A DNA stretch of 37,583 nt from Waddlia chondrophila WSU 86-1044 (GCA_945882915.1 CAMCWV010000019.1:1-37583); one strand, 5' to 3'; positions 23,966 through 31,685 are shown, counted from the stretch's first letter. Translations and numbers: made by a program. The notes: generated by a model from the letters alone, not told the origin.

Positions 23966-24065
23966 GCCTCAAGAGTTTTACCCAGCGAGAACGTTGCTGA
24001 TTAGCAAGTCCAGAGCGAACGAAGTGCGCTCTTTGTGGCGAAGCTGAGGCGAGTGCGCGCGCTAG

Positions 24066-24788
24066 CTAGCTCAGGAATCCACGCACATGCTTGGTTTGCG
24101 AAAGCTCCTGCTGCTGCGCATCAAAAACCTCCGCAACCTTCCCTCCCTCCAAGAAGTAGACTCTATCCAAGATCCCTCGAACAAAAGCCATATCATGGCT
24201 GGAAATCGCAATCGTCACCCCCTGAGAAGAGAGCTCGCGAATGATTTGCATAAGCCCTTGTGTGCTTTCTGGATCAAGCGCCGAGCTTGGCTCATCAAAA
24301 AGAAGCACCTTAGGCCGCAAACCAAGCGCCCGGGCAATCGCCACACGCTGCTGCTGGCCACCAGAAAGGCGTGCAGGGTAAGAGTCTTTCAAATGGTCAA
24401 TGCCCAGCTGCTTAAGCATTTGGAAGGCCCGCTCAGAAGCCTCTTCTTTCGAAAGCTTAAGAACAGTAAGTAGCGGATGCATGCAATTTTTCCAAACAGT
24501 CATATGAGGGAAAAGATGGAAGTACTGAAAAACAAAACCTACTGTCAACGCTCTTTGCTGCGGCAAAAGGGAGGCTATCGACTCCCCGTCACAAGTGATA
24601 ACACCCGTGTAGCCTTGATTGAGATAGGCCATGCAGCGCAGTAACGAGGTCTTCCCCGTCCCGCTCCTACCAATAAATGAGGTGATCCTTCCCGTCGGAA
24701 GCTCGCACGAAATATCATGGAGCACCTGCGTCTTGCCGATATAAAGCGAGATGTTCTTAGCCTCAACCATAGGCGCAGCAGCTTTCAT
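24066..24788 (-). CDS. polar amino acid ABC transporter ATPase (GlnQ-type)
   Basis: The 240-residue ATPase has Walker A GRSGTGKTSLLR, Q-loop VFQYFHLFPHMTV, signature LSGGQQQRVAIARAL, Walker B KVLLFDEPSSALDPE and the H-loop ISSHD. This is the normal length and motif set for GlnQ/HisP/ArtP proteins that power uptake of polar amino acids. The third gene of a minus-strand operon, its ATG overlaps the permease stop (ATGA). Fragments of this gene recur at 16919-16983 and 31820-31938, so the locus has served as a donor for repeat-linked duplications. A second ATG at residue 7 is an alternative start. Confidence 0.92.
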   Translation of the reverse strand: MKAAAPMVEAKNISLYIGKTQVLHDISCELPTGRITSFIGRSGTGKTSLLRCMAYLNQGYTGVITCDGESIASLLPQQRALTVGFVFQYFHLFPHMTVWKNCMHPLLTVLKLSKEEASERAFQMLKQLGIDHLKDSYPARLSGGQQQRVAIARALGLRPKVLLFDEPSSALDPESTQGLMQIIRELSSQGVTIAISSHDMAFVRGILDRVYFLEGGKVAEVFDAQQQELSQTKHVRGFLS

Positions 24789-25459
24789 ACAGCCATCCTC
24801 TTTTCACACGTTTTAGTGACCAGAGAAACAGCGCTGGTCAACACAAAATAAAGCAGAGCAACCACCAAATAGATCGTCATCGGATCAAGCTCGCGGGCGA
24901 CAACATCTTTGCCAAGCTTAGTAAGCTCAGCAACGCCAATAACAGCCAGAATACTCGTCTCCTTAATGAGAGAAGTCAGCTCGTTGGTAAGCCCAGGGAA
25001 AATAATTCTAAGCATCTGCGGAAAGATGATCGAGCGCAAAGTTTCGAGCCTGCTGTAGCCCAGCGCATACGAAACCTCCCACTGCCCCTCAGGAACGGCA
25101 TTGATGCCAGCCCTGACGGTCTCTGAAAGATAGGCCGTAGAGTTAAACCCTAACGCAACAACGCCTGCAGCAAAAGGAGTAAGGTTCACGCCAATCACCT
25201 CTGGAAGCGCAAAGTAAACAATCAGCAGCTGAACGAACAAGGGTGTCCCTCGGACAACGAGCACGTAGGCGTCAATAAGCTTTCCCAATACTGGCCGGCG
25301 ATACCGCTGACAGTTGGCTACACCAAAAATAAGCCCAAAGAAAAGCCCAATAACAATAGAGAGAACAGAGATCTCAACTGTTATCCACATTCCCCGAAGC
25401 AGCAAAGGAAGTATGTCTACTACCAAATGAGAAATCGAATGGCCTACTGAATCACTCAT
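24785..25459 (-). CDS. polar amino acid ABC transporter permease (GlnP/HisM-type)
   Basis: The 224-residue inner-membrane protein has about five helices (for example MWITVEISVLSIVIGLFFGL and VVALLYFVLTSAVSLV). The cytoplasmic EAA-like loop is LTNELTSLIKETSILAVIGV, and RGTPLFVQLLIVYFALP is the typical early block of this family. It should form a homodimer with the ATPase. It overlaps the binding-protein gene by 8 bp and the ATPase gene by 4 bp. Confidence 0.92.
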   Translation of the reverse strand: MSDSVGHSISHLVVDILPLLLRGMWITVEISVLSIVIGLFFGLIFGVANCQRYRRPVLGKLIDAYVLVVRGTPLFVQLLIVYFALPEVIGVNLTPFAAGVVALGFNSTAYLSETVRAGINAVPEGQWEVSYALGYSRLETLRSIIFPQMLRIIFPGLTNELTSLIKETSILAVIGVAELTKLGKDVVARELDPMTIYLVVALLYFVLTSAVSLVTKTCEKRMAV

Positions 25460-26285
25460 TATCGCCTCCTTTTTCTACAAACCACTGTTTAGCTAATTTG
25501 TCTATTTCACCCGAAGCCTTAAACTCTTCAATAACCTTTTCAACTTCAGCGCCCAGCTCAGCATTCCCCTTTTTCACTCCAATCCCAAACCCAAGAATCT
25601 GATCACTTTCTGGCAAAGTTAAATCGAGGATTTTTAGATCTGGATATTTAGCCTGAAGGTGATAAGCAACCGCCGGCTCCATAAGAGCTGCCACTGACTT
25701 GCCATACTTAATGTCCATCATAAGGTCAACAGAATGGTCCAACGCTTTTGGCCGAATAAAAGCAAAGTGTCCAAGGTATTCTTCCTGAAGCGTTCCCGAA
25801 CAGGCAGCAACAACAGCTTTGGAGCCCGAATCTGCCTGCTGTTTAAAATCTTCTAGGCTGTGAATATTTCCGGGGATCTCTTTCCAGAAAACAAGAGAAA
25901 CGGTTTTTAATGGATCGCCATAGTAATGAATCATCGTGATTTCTTTTTGACGAGAAGCAGTAATTGACAGAGAGCTAATAATTAGATCGATTTTTCCTTG
26001 CTTAAGTGAGAGAATCAAGGCATCAAAACTCATTTCCTTAATTGTTAAAGGGCGACTCATCTTCTGCGCGATAAGATGTGACAAGGAAACATCAAAACCT
26101 TCAACATCTCCCTGAAGGTTTACACTTTCAAAGGGTGGATACTGAGCGTTAAGACCGACAACAAGTGCCTTTTGAGATTCTTTAGAGGCAGGCGCGCCAG
26201 CCTCCTTGGAGCAGCCTAAAAGAGTGACCACAACTGAAAATAAAGCGCCAATAGAAAGCATCGAACGAAAAAGATTTGACATCAC
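25452..26285 (-). CDS. polar amino acid ABC transporter substrate-binding lipoprotein
   Basis: The 277-residue protein begins with a lipoprotein signal (SMLSIGALFSVVVTLLGCSK) whose lipobox LLGC places the lipidated Cys at about residue 25. The mature part is a family 3 periplasmic binding protein: LVVGLNAQYPPFESVNLQGD, VEGFDVSLSHLIAQKM, FDALILSLKQGKIDLIIS and GIGVKKGNAEL. It resembles the ArtJ/FliY proteins of chlamydiae. An arginine- or glutamine-like ligand is likely but not shown by the sequence. It is the first gene of the importer operon. Confidence 0.9.
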   Translation of the reverse strand: MMSNLFRSMLSIGALFSVVVTLLGCSKEAGAPASKESQKALVVGLNAQYPPFESVNLQGDVEGFDVSLSHLIAQKMSRPLTIKEMSFDALILSLKQGKIDLIISSLSITASRQKEITMIHYYGDPLKTVSLVFWKEIPGNIHSLEDFKQQADSGSKAVVAACSGTLQEEYLGHFAFIRPKALDHSVDLMMDIKYGKSVAALMEPAVAYHLQAKYPDLKILDLTLPESDQILGFGIGVKKGNAELGAEVEKVIEEFKASGEIDKLAKQWFVEKGGDNE

Positions 26286-26321
26286 AGAAGTCTCCCGAAA
26301 AAGATAAGAACTAGAGATTTA

Positions 26322-26331
26322 ATCGACTATA
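26322..26331 (-). promoter_or_regulatory. TATAGTCGAT motif upstream of the importer operon
   Basis: TATAGTCGAT reads on the minus strand 37-46 bp before the binding-protein ATG. The identical 10-mer is found at 29577, 37388 (minus) and 37558. TATAGT could serve as a -10 box. The wider gap 26286-26594 shows nothing else certain. Confidence 0.3.
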
Positions 26332-26523
26332 GGAAAGACAGAGCAGATTAGATACGCTCAAGGCGACGGCGGATGCTGCGGCGGGAAACCAAAGAAATAA
26401 AGCTAGGTAGAGCAGTGCGTGCACAGCCCTGCGAAGAGTTCCAGGAATGGAACTGCGGGCAAATAAAAAAACTGACGACTTCGTCTTTGTCCATAAAAGA
26501 TGGCTATTAAATAATGTTTAAAA

Positions 26524-26552
26524 TTGACAAAAATTCTATCAAAGCAGGATTT
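26524..26552 (+). promoter_or_regulatory. possible -35 TTGACA upstream of dnaA
   Basis: A perfect TTGACA at 26524-26529 lies 65 bp before the dnaA ATG. The -10 region at 17-19 bp (GGATTTTT) is poor, so the promoter is uncertain. No perfect DnaA box (TTATCCACA) is seen here. Confidence 0.3.
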
Positions 26553-26594
26553 TTGTTGCAACTGATTTTACAGTCAATAACATAGGAAAATATC

Positions 26595-27971
26595 ATGCAG
26601 GCCTGGGAAGAGTTTCTTACCTTCCAAGAAAAACGCCTTGGCGTCGAAACCATCACCAAATGGTTGCGCACACTCGAGGTGCTGAAGTTCGATGCCTGCA
26701 ATCTATACCTGCAAGCGAGCGACTCCTTCCAGGCTATGTGGTTTGAAGAACACATCAGACCCCAAGCAACAACCAAGCTTGTAAACAACAACCACAAGCG
26801 AATCAAAATCCACCTCTCAATCGCAAACTCCGCCGCCCCCTCATCAGCAACCTCTAAGCAAGCAAATAAAAAGAACGAAGCCGCCGAACCCGAAAACACC
26901 TTCTCCCTCGCCTTCGATCAGCTCGACCCCTACCACTCGTTCGACCACTTCGTCAAAGGGAAAAATAACGAGCTCTGCATCACGGTCGTCTCCGAGGTAA
27001 CCGGCGGTTTGTCCAACCCCAGCACCCCCAAACTTGGCACCTTCAACCCCATCTACCTCTACGGCAGCCAAGGAGTCGGAAAAACACACCTGCTCGTCGC
27101 CACCGCCAACGTCCTACGAAAACGTGGCCTAAAAGTCATCTACGCGAGAGCCGAAACCTTCACCGAACACGTTGTCAGTGCCATCCGCACAGGAGAGATG
27201 CAACTCTTCCGCAAAACTTACCGCCACATAGACGTCCTCCTCATCGACGACATCCAAGTGTTCTCGGGCAAAGCCGCCACCCAAGAAGAGTTCTTCCACA
27301 CCTTCAACACCCTCCACATCGAAGGGAAACAAATCATCCTCGCCGCAAACTGCGTCCCCCAAGAACTCAAAGCCATCGAACCCCGCCTCATCAGCAGATT
27401 CGAATGGGGCATCGTCCTCCCAGTAGCACCCCTAAACCGTGAAGAAATGCGCGAAGCCCTCATCCAACGCGGAACATTCTTAAAGTTCCCCCTCCAAGAA
27501 AAGGTCATCGAGTTCATCCTCACACAGTTCGGCTCAAACACAAAAACAGCCCTACGCGCCCTCGAAGCCCTAATCCTGCGCACCCACCTAAACGAAAGCT
27601 CCGGCAGAGCCCCACGCCTCCCCCTCTCCCTCGAAGTTGCCGAAACCTACCTCTCTGAGCTCCTAAAAGAACAGCAGAAAAACATCCTCACCCCACAAAA
27701 AATCATCCAAACAACCGCCGAATACTACGGCATCCGCCCCGAAGACGTCCTCAGCAAATCACAAAGCAGAGACTGCGCCCTCCCCCGCCAAATCGCCATG
27801 CACCTCTGCAGATCTCAACTCGGCATCCCCTTCAAAAAAATCGGCACCATCTTCTCCAGAGACCACTCCACCGTCATGTCCAGCATCAAACAAATTCAAC
27901 AAAGCGTCGACTCCAAAAACCCCGAAGTCGCCGGCTCCGTCGCCACCATCCTCCGCAAAGCCACCAGCTAA
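26595..27971 (+). CDS. dnaA: chromosomal replication initiator DnaA (chlamydial type)
   Basis: The 458-residue protein has all DnaA domains. Domain I covers about residues 1-75 (WEEFLTFQEKRLG, FDACNLYLQASDSFQ, WFEEHIRP), followed by a short linker. The AAA+ domain has Walker A GSQGVGKTH at about 157-165, Walker B VLLIDDIQVF at about 214, and sensor/arginine region EPRLISRFEWG. The C-terminal DNA-binding domain IV has YYGIRPEDVL, RDCALPRQIAMHLCR and the signature FSRDHSTVMSSIK. The N-terminus is strongly chlamydia-like. Chlamydiae usually carry two dnaA genes, and this one is not beside dnaN or recF. Its codons are noticeably richer in third-position C than those of the adjacent importer genes. 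It is convergent with lgt across a large palindrome. Confidence 0.95.
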   Translation: MQAWEEFLTFQEKRLGVETITKWLRTLEVLKFDACNLYLQASDSFQAMWFEEHIRPQATTKLVNNNHKRIKIHLSIANSAAPSSATSKQANKKNEAAEPENTFSLAFDQLDPYHSFDHFVKGKNNELCITVVSEVTGGLSNPSTPKLGTFNPIYLYGSQGVGKTHLLVATANVLRKRGLKVIYARAETFTEHVVSAIRTGEMQLFRKTYRHIDVLLIDDIQVFSGKAATQEEFFHTFNTLHIEGKQIILAANCVPQELKAIEPRLISRFEWGIVLPVAPLNREEMREALIQRGTFLKFPLQEKVIEFILTQFGSNTKTALRALEALILRTHLNESSGRAPRLPLSLEVAETYLSELLKEQQKNILTPQKIIQTTAEYYGIRPEDVLSKSQSRDCALPRQIAMHLCRSQLGIPFKKIGTIFSRDHSTVMSSIKQIQQSVDSKNPEVAGSVATILRKATS

Positions 27972-27984
27972 CAGGGCGTGGGTT

Positions 27985-28175
27985 AGGCAGGCAGGGGCCA
28001 CTGCCCCTGCACCCCGGCAAAGGAGCGTTGCCCCTTTGCAATCCCGCTCTATGGCGTATGCTAGGGGCGTGATGTTTGTGTTGCTGTGTTTTTTATTTTT
28101 CGCGCCAGAGCTACCGCTCTGCCCCGAATAAGCCTCCTCCGGAAGGGAATATCCAAAACATATACTCCGTGTAGC
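27985..28175 (+). repeat. left arm of a large palindrome between dnaA and lgt
   Basis: It contains a perfect hairpin GCAGGGGC/GCCCCTGC at 27991-28010, CCCCGGCAAAGGAGCGTTG, GCTAGGGGCG and GAATAAGCCTCCTCCGGAAG. All of these recur inverted at 28486-28690. Smaller hairpins within may end dnaA transcription. No gene is present in 27972-28688. Confidence 0.85.
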
Positions 28176-28231
28176 TGAAAACGGGAATTTGGAGGGCGCC
28201 AAATTCCCATTTTCAGCTACACGGAGTATAT
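28160..28231. repeat. Family A hairpin element, 72-bp form, GTGTAG subtype
   Basis: ATATACTCCGTGTAGCTG on the left is matched by CAGCTACACGGAGTATAT on the right; both arms carry the same CCGTGTAG variant. Core GGAGGGCGCC. It lies inside the large palindrome. Confidence 0.9.
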
Positions 28232-28372
28232 GCCCTCGTGCTTGACAGCGTTTAGCTTAGCGCCCGCTTAAGGAACGAGCGGTAGCGAATTAAGGAACGA
28301 GCGGTAGCGTTGCTCTTTGGAGTGCTGGGACAAGTCGAACGCTTTGTTAGGACTCGACCTGTCGAGTCCACT
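28229..28372 (+). repeat. Family C repeat copy
   Basis: It begins TATGCCCTCGTGCTTGACAG and ends with the palindrome GGACTCGACCTGTCGAGTCC (28350-28369). It is the inverse of 20-166. The string AAGGAACGAGCGGTAGCG is tandemly repeated at about 28269-28312. Confidence 0.8.
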
Positions 28373-28430
28373 GAGTTAAACGTTATCTGCCAGCTCTATT
28401 TTTTAAAGTAAGAGTCCCAGCGCTCTATTT

Positions 28431-28502
28431 ATATACTCCTCGTAGCTGAAAATGGAGCTTTCGCGCCGTCCAAGTTCCCATTTTCAACTACGAGGAGTAT
28501 AT
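28431..28502. repeat. Family A hairpin element, short form
   Basis: ATATACTCCTCGTAGCTG, a short core GGAGCTTTCGCGCC, then CCATTTTCAACTACGAGG. Left of it is the block CTGCCAGCTCTATTTTTTAA shared with 21220. It forms the right inner edge of the large palindrome. Confidence 0.88.
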
Positions 28503-28690
28503 GTTTTGGGTGTTCCCTTCCGGAGGAGGCTTATTCGGGTCAGAGCGGCAGCTCTGGGCCGAAGAATAAAGAGACTGCAACACAAATGTCATAGCCCCTA
28601 GCACGCGCCCCTAGCACGCGCCACAGAACGGGATTGCAAAGGGGCCACGCTCCTTTGCCGGGGTGCAGGGGCAGGGGCCCCTGCCGCATT
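28486..28690 (-). repeat. right arm of a large palindrome between dnaA and lgt
   Basis: It is inverted relative to 27985-28175 with about 80-85% similarity by eye: CTTCCGGAGGAGGCTTATTC, AGAGCGGCAGCTCTG, GCAAAGGGGCCACGCTCC and GCAGGGGCAGGGGCCCCTGC. An extra CGCGCCCCTAGCA repeat unit is present here only. It reaches the lgt stop codon. Confidence 0.85.
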
Positions 28691-29561
28691 AGGGAAAGCG
28701 GCGTTGGAGTGGTTTGGGTGGAGCTTTGAAGAGGAGCCAGAGGCCGAGGGAGATGAAGGGAACGCTGAGGTATTGGCCCATGAGGAGGGGGGAGGTTGTG
28801 GATTCGAGGGTGCTTTGAGGGAGCTTCCAGAATTCGATGAGGAAGCGGAAGGTGAATGTGAGGAGGAGGAAGAGGCCGCAGAGGGCGCCTGGGCGGGCGA
28901 TGAGGGCTCTTTTCTTCCAGAGGGCGTAGAGAGTGGCAAAAACGAGAAAGTAGAAGGCGGCTTCGTAGATTTGAACGGGGTGGCGAGGGATGTGGGAGCT
29001 GCCATCGATGGGATGGCCAAAGATAACACCCCAGGGTAGGGTTGTGGCGGTACCGAGGATTTCTTGGTTAAAGAAGTTGCCGATGCGGACACATCCGCCG
29101 ATGAAGGCGGCTGGGATGACGGCGTAGTCTAAGATGGTGAGAAAAGAGAGGGAGGGGCATCTTTTTTTGATGAGGGCGCGGAAGAGCAGTAGAGAGCAGA
29201 TGATTCCAAAGGCGGCGCCGTGACTTGCCAGGCCACCTTCCCAGATTTTGATGATGTCCCAGGGGGTTTGTTTGTACGCGGCCCAGTCGTAGAAAAAGAC
29301 GTGACCGAGCCTTGCTCCAATGAGGGTTCCGAAGACGCCAAACCAGAGCATCCGGTCGGTGAGGACTGCGGCCTCTGCTGCTGGGGAGGTGTTTTTGGAA
29401 TTCTCTGCAATGTGGCGTGTGAGCATTGTGCGCATGACGCAGTAGCCAATGAAAAAGCCGAATGCGAAGAGGAGGCCGTACCAGCCGATTGGGCGGTCGA
29501 TGAGGGGGATGGTAAAGAGGTCGCGATTGGGATCCCAATAAAACGAGGCAAGAAATAGCAT
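28689..29561 (-). CDS. lgt: prolipoprotein diacylglyceryl transferase
   Basis: The 290-residue inner-membrane enzyme attaches diacylglycerol to the lipobox cysteine of prolipoproteins. The Lgt signature GGCVRIGNFFNQEILG with its essential Arg and Asn is clear. Other conserved features are the early DRPIGWYGLLFAFGF, the GARLGHVFFYD segment, HGAAFGI and HPVQIYEAAFY. About seven membrane helices are expected. One client is probably the substrate-binding lipoprotein at 25452-26285. It starts 82 bp from the divergent rlmH gene and ends in the palindrome arm. Confidence 0.95.
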   Translation of the reverse strand: MLFLASFYWDPNRDLFTIPLIDRPIGWYGLLFAFGFFIGYCVMRTMLTRHIAENSKNTSPAAEAAVLTDRMLWFGVFGTLIGARLGHVFFYDWAAYKQTPWDIIKIWEGGLASHGAAFGIICSLLLFRALIKKRCPSLSFLTILDYAVIPAAFIGGCVRIGNFFNQEILGTATTLPWGVIFGHPIDGSSHIPRHPVQIYEAAFYFLVFATLYALWKKRALIARPGALCGLFLLLTFTFRFLIEFWKLPQSTLESTTSPLLMGQYLSVPFISLGLWLLFKAPPKPLQRRFP

Positions 29562-29576
29562 AGAGTTAGGTTACCG

Positions 29577-29586
29577 TATAGTCGAT
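29577..29586 (+). promoter_or_regulatory. TATAGTCGAT motif between lgt and rlmH
   Basis: The 10-mer lies 57 bp before the rlmH ATG and 15 bp before the lgt start. It could be the -10 region for rlmH; see the identical motif at 26322, 37388 and 37558. Confidence 0.3.
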
Positions 29587-29643
29587 AAAAACAGGCCCTT
29601 AATGATAAAGTAGAAGGCTCTAAGAGACAAGGACTTTAGTAGC

Positions 29644-30066
29644 ATGATTAAATTGAAAATCGCGTCGATAGGCAAAACAAAAGAAACGTGGCTGGAAGAG
29701 GCCCTTGAGGAGTACGCCAAACGGCTTAGCAAAGTCATTTCTTTAGAGTGGGTTTGGGCAAAAAGCCGTCCGCAGCTTGTGGCGCTTGTGGCTAAAGATT
29801 CTCATATGATTTGTTTGGATCCTAAGGGAGCTCTGATGACAAGCGAGCAGTTCTCGGCGTTTCTTTATGAAGCGATTGAAAAGGGGGGCTCGCGCCTTAC
29901 TTTTGTGATTGGCGATGCTGACGGGCTGCCTGATGAGCTCCGAAATAGATGCCCGCTGCTAAGCCTTTCTCCGCTAACGACAACCCATCAGTTAACCAGG
30001 CTTCTTCTTGTGGAGCAGGTTTACCGCGCGACAGAAATTGCGCGCGGCTCCCCCTACCACAAATAA
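29644..30066 (+). CDS. rlmH: 23S rRNA (pseudouridine1915-N3)-methyltransferase RlmH
   Basis: The 140-residue SPOUT methyltransferase is close to the usual 155 residues. The SAM-binding knot shows as MICLDPKGALMTSEQFSAFL and LTFVIGDADGLPDELRNR, followed by LSLSPLTTTHQLTRLLLVEQ and the C-terminal RATEIARGSPYHK, which is nearly invariant in RlmH. It methylates pseudouridine 1915 in helix 69 of 23S rRNA. AAGGA precedes the ATG. It is convergent with the membrane-protein gene 14 bp downstream. Confidence 0.95.
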   Translation: MIKLKIASIGKTKETWLEEALEEYAKRLSKVISLEWVWAKSRPQLVALVAKDSHMICLDPKGALMTSEQFSAFLYEAIEKGGSRLTFVIGDADGLPDELRNRCPLLSLSPLTTTHQLTRLLLVEQVYRATEIARGSPYHK

Positions 30067-30080
30067 AGATAAATAATTAT

Positions 30081-30575
30081 TTAAATGGGAAATCCGCGGC
30101 GTACTGTGAGTGCGTAGCGGAAGTAGATGAAGGCTCCGTTGATGAGCGCTGAGCCGATGGCAAGATCGATTGTCCCGCGAACATCAGGGGGCACGCCAAG
30201 CACTTTGATAAGCATTCCGAGGCCAATCATGCTGGCGATAAGAATGTAGTAACCTTTGTTAAACACTCTGCTTAGGCTTACTGGATTTGGAAGGGCAACA
30301 ATGCGCACGGCAATTCTGTGAGCGGCTCTGCCAAGAACGTAGCGCCCTTTCATGTAACCAATAAAAAGACCTACAGCTAGCAAAAGGCTGATGGCATTGT
30401 CGCCACTTCCAACTTTCCCAGCTAACCACTTCACAAGAGAAGACCCTTCTGCGTGGACTAAAGCGGGGCTCATATCAATCAAGAAGTGAATTCCCAAAAG
30501 AAGCAATACAAGCCCAATAGCAAGCCAAATAAATCCTACGATGACGATCAGAGTAGGATGACGAAACTGAAACAT
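30081..30575 (-). CDS. hypothetical membrane protein (164 aa)
   Basis: The 164-residue protein has about four membrane segments (LIVIVGFIWLAIGLVLLLLG, ISLLLAVGLFIGYM, YYILIASMIGLGMLIKVLG, GTIDLAIGSALINGAFIYFR) joined by basic loops (KGRYVLGRAAHRIAVRIV). It is not assigned to a family; similar small proteins of unknown role are plausible in other chlamydiae. The stop is only 14 bp from the rlmH stop with no clear terminator between. The upstream interval ends in a family A element. Confidence 0.65.
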   Translation of the reverse strand: MFQFRHPTLIVIVGFIWLAIGLVLLLLGIHFLIDMSPALVHAEGSSLVKWLAGKVGSGDNAISLLLAVGLFIGYMKGRYVLGRAAHRIAVRIVALPNPVSLSRVFNKGYYILIASMIGLGMLIKVLGVPPDVRGTIDLAIGSALINGAFIYFRYALTVRRGFPI

Positions 30576-30658
30576 AGAATAGATCCTTAGTGAAGGTTTG
30601 AAGGGCGGCTTTGAAAAAGAGATAACGATACCCCTTCACCCCTCAAGAATCAATTCTT

Positions 30659-30758
30659 ATATACTCCTCGTAGTTGAAAACGGGAATTTGGACTAGCGCG
30701 AAAGCTCCCGGGGCTTTGGCGCTAGTCCAAGTTCCCGTTTTCAACTACGAGGAGTATA
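30659..30758. repeat. Family A hairpin element, 100-bp form; left edge of the duplicated block
   Basis: ATATACTCCTCGTAGTTG ... GGACTAGCGCGAAAGC on the left pairs with GCGCTAGTCC ... CAACTACGAGGAGTATA on the right. The duplicated block begins right at its end. Confidence 0.9.
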
Positions 30759-30835
30759 GTAAACCACGATCAGTGGCGATATTTCTCACAGAAAGGGTGT
30801 CACCGCTGGCCGCGGCCCTGCGTTTTTTTATACAC

Positions 30836-30893
30836 ATAGCCGTAGGTCCCCTTCGGTCACCTACGGCTAGCATCTGCCGCGGTTTAAATAACC
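30836..30893 (-). repeat. Family B repeat copy 5 (short)
   Basis: CCGTAGGTCCCCTTCGGTCA then CTAGCATCTGCCGCGG; compared with 23004-23092 it lacks about 30 bp of the GCCGCTTAATTACC part. Confidence 0.75.
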
Positions 30894-31116
30894 AAGAAAA
30901 TAATCGTGGGAATGAGGCAGTTACCTCAACTTTATGAGCAGTTGCAAGTCTACTCTTTTTTTTAAAGCGCAGATCTGGCATTTCTCTGAATAGGTCAAAT
31001 GATGGCAGCCTTCGGGCATAATATTTTTCCATAGGGGCGGTTTATGTTAAAAACCACTATGGGGATTCGACCATCTCTAACCTGCTTTTTTTAATCTATT
31101 TTAGTGCGCTTCATAA

Positions 31117-31145
31117 TTGAATCGGCGATGAATGAAGATTAAATA
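31117..31145 (+). promoter_or_regulatory. promoter of the Ala-rich gene (copy 2)
   Basis: TTGAAT, 17 bp, TAAATA, identical boxes to 23317-23345. Confidence 0.6.
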
Positions 31146-31168
31146 AAAAATTATATTCTGTTTTTTAA

Positions 31169-31200
31169 AATAAGAATGTGGCAGTTGCCTTATTCTTATT
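31169..31200 (+). promoter_or_regulatory. leader hairpin of the Ala-rich gene (copy 2)
   Basis: AATAAGAAT/ATTCTTATT stem as at 23370. The inner GGCAGCTGCC has become GGCAGTTGCC, which still pairs as G-U in RNA. Confidence 0.5.
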
Positions 31201-31235
31201 GGTAGTTGCAATATAACCTTATTAAGGAGCGTACT

Positions 31236-31586
31236 ATGAGCAATCTAGATACAATACAGCAGACAAACCTTGCCTTCATTCTCGCCGCCGCCAATGCCGC
31301 CGCCGCCGCCGCCAATGCCGCCGCCGCCGTCCAAGCCGCCGCCGCCGTCCAAGCCGCCGCCAACGCCCAAGCCGCCCTCCATGCCGCCGTCAAGGCCGCC
31401 GCCAACGCCTACTTCGCCCTCCAAGCCGCCTACGCCGCCCCTACCTGTTGTGCCTGCACATACAGCCTAGCAGCGGAGCAGCTTGTGGCGCTGCAGAAGG
31501 CTGAGGCTAAGAAGGAGATGATAGATGCTTTACTGACCCAGAGCGTGGGTATTCAAAAGCCCGCTGGGTCCTCTACTTGCGCGTAG
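31236..31586 (+). CDS. Ala-rich small protein with AAN/AAV repeats (116 aa), paralogue 2
   Basis: The ATG at 31236 follows AAGGAG at 7 nt. It starts MSNLDTIQQTNLAFI and continues with a long Ala helix built of AAANAAAA, AAVQAAA and ANAQAALHAAVKAAANAYF units. The following CCACTYSLAAEQLVALQKAE contains three Cys. The repeats are coded by GCCGCC(AAT/GTC) triplets, so length can change without frameshift. It shares N-terminus and all flanking signals with the gene at 23437 but the C-terminal halves differ. No signal peptide and no known domain; function unknown. Confidence 0.7.
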   Translation: MSNLDTIQQTNLAFILAAANAAAAAANAAAAVQAAAAVQAAANAQAALHAAVKAAANAYFALQAAYAAPTCCACTYSLAAEQLVALQKAEAKKEMIDALLTQSVGIQKPAGSSTCA

Positions 31587-31685
31587 GAAGGTTTAGGTCA
31601 GAATGATATTTTTAATGCTAGATTGGGGCAATCGTTGCACTAGCGGGTAGCAGACCCTGAGCCTCTTACACGCTAATAAAAAAAG

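Larger units (their letters stand above)
22922..24185 (+). repeat. duplicated block, source copy
   Basis: This block, from AGTAAGCCACGGTCAGTGGC through the Ala-rich gene and its terminator into the 3' end of the glnQ-like gene (CTCTATCCAAGATCCCTCGA), is repeated at 30757-31938. Leader and trailer are about 90-95% alike by eye while the coding repeats differ. Because only this copy continues into an intact glnQ-like gene, it is the probable source. The gene-free part 22922-23316 contains a stem CATAGGGGCGGTTT/AAAACCGCTATG at about 23230-23262. Confidence 0.88.

Noticed and set aside
26286..26594. Replication origin with DnaA boxes
   Set aside because: No TTATCCACA or close cluster was seen; only a lone TTGACA is notable.
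26844..27583. Minus-strand ORFs inside dnaA
   Set aside because: They are shadows produced by the C-rich third positions of dnaA.
28598..29558. Several long ORFs in other frames across lgt
   Set aside because: They are Ser/Pro/Ala- or Glu/Gly-rich shadows of the lgt reading frame caused by its codon bias.
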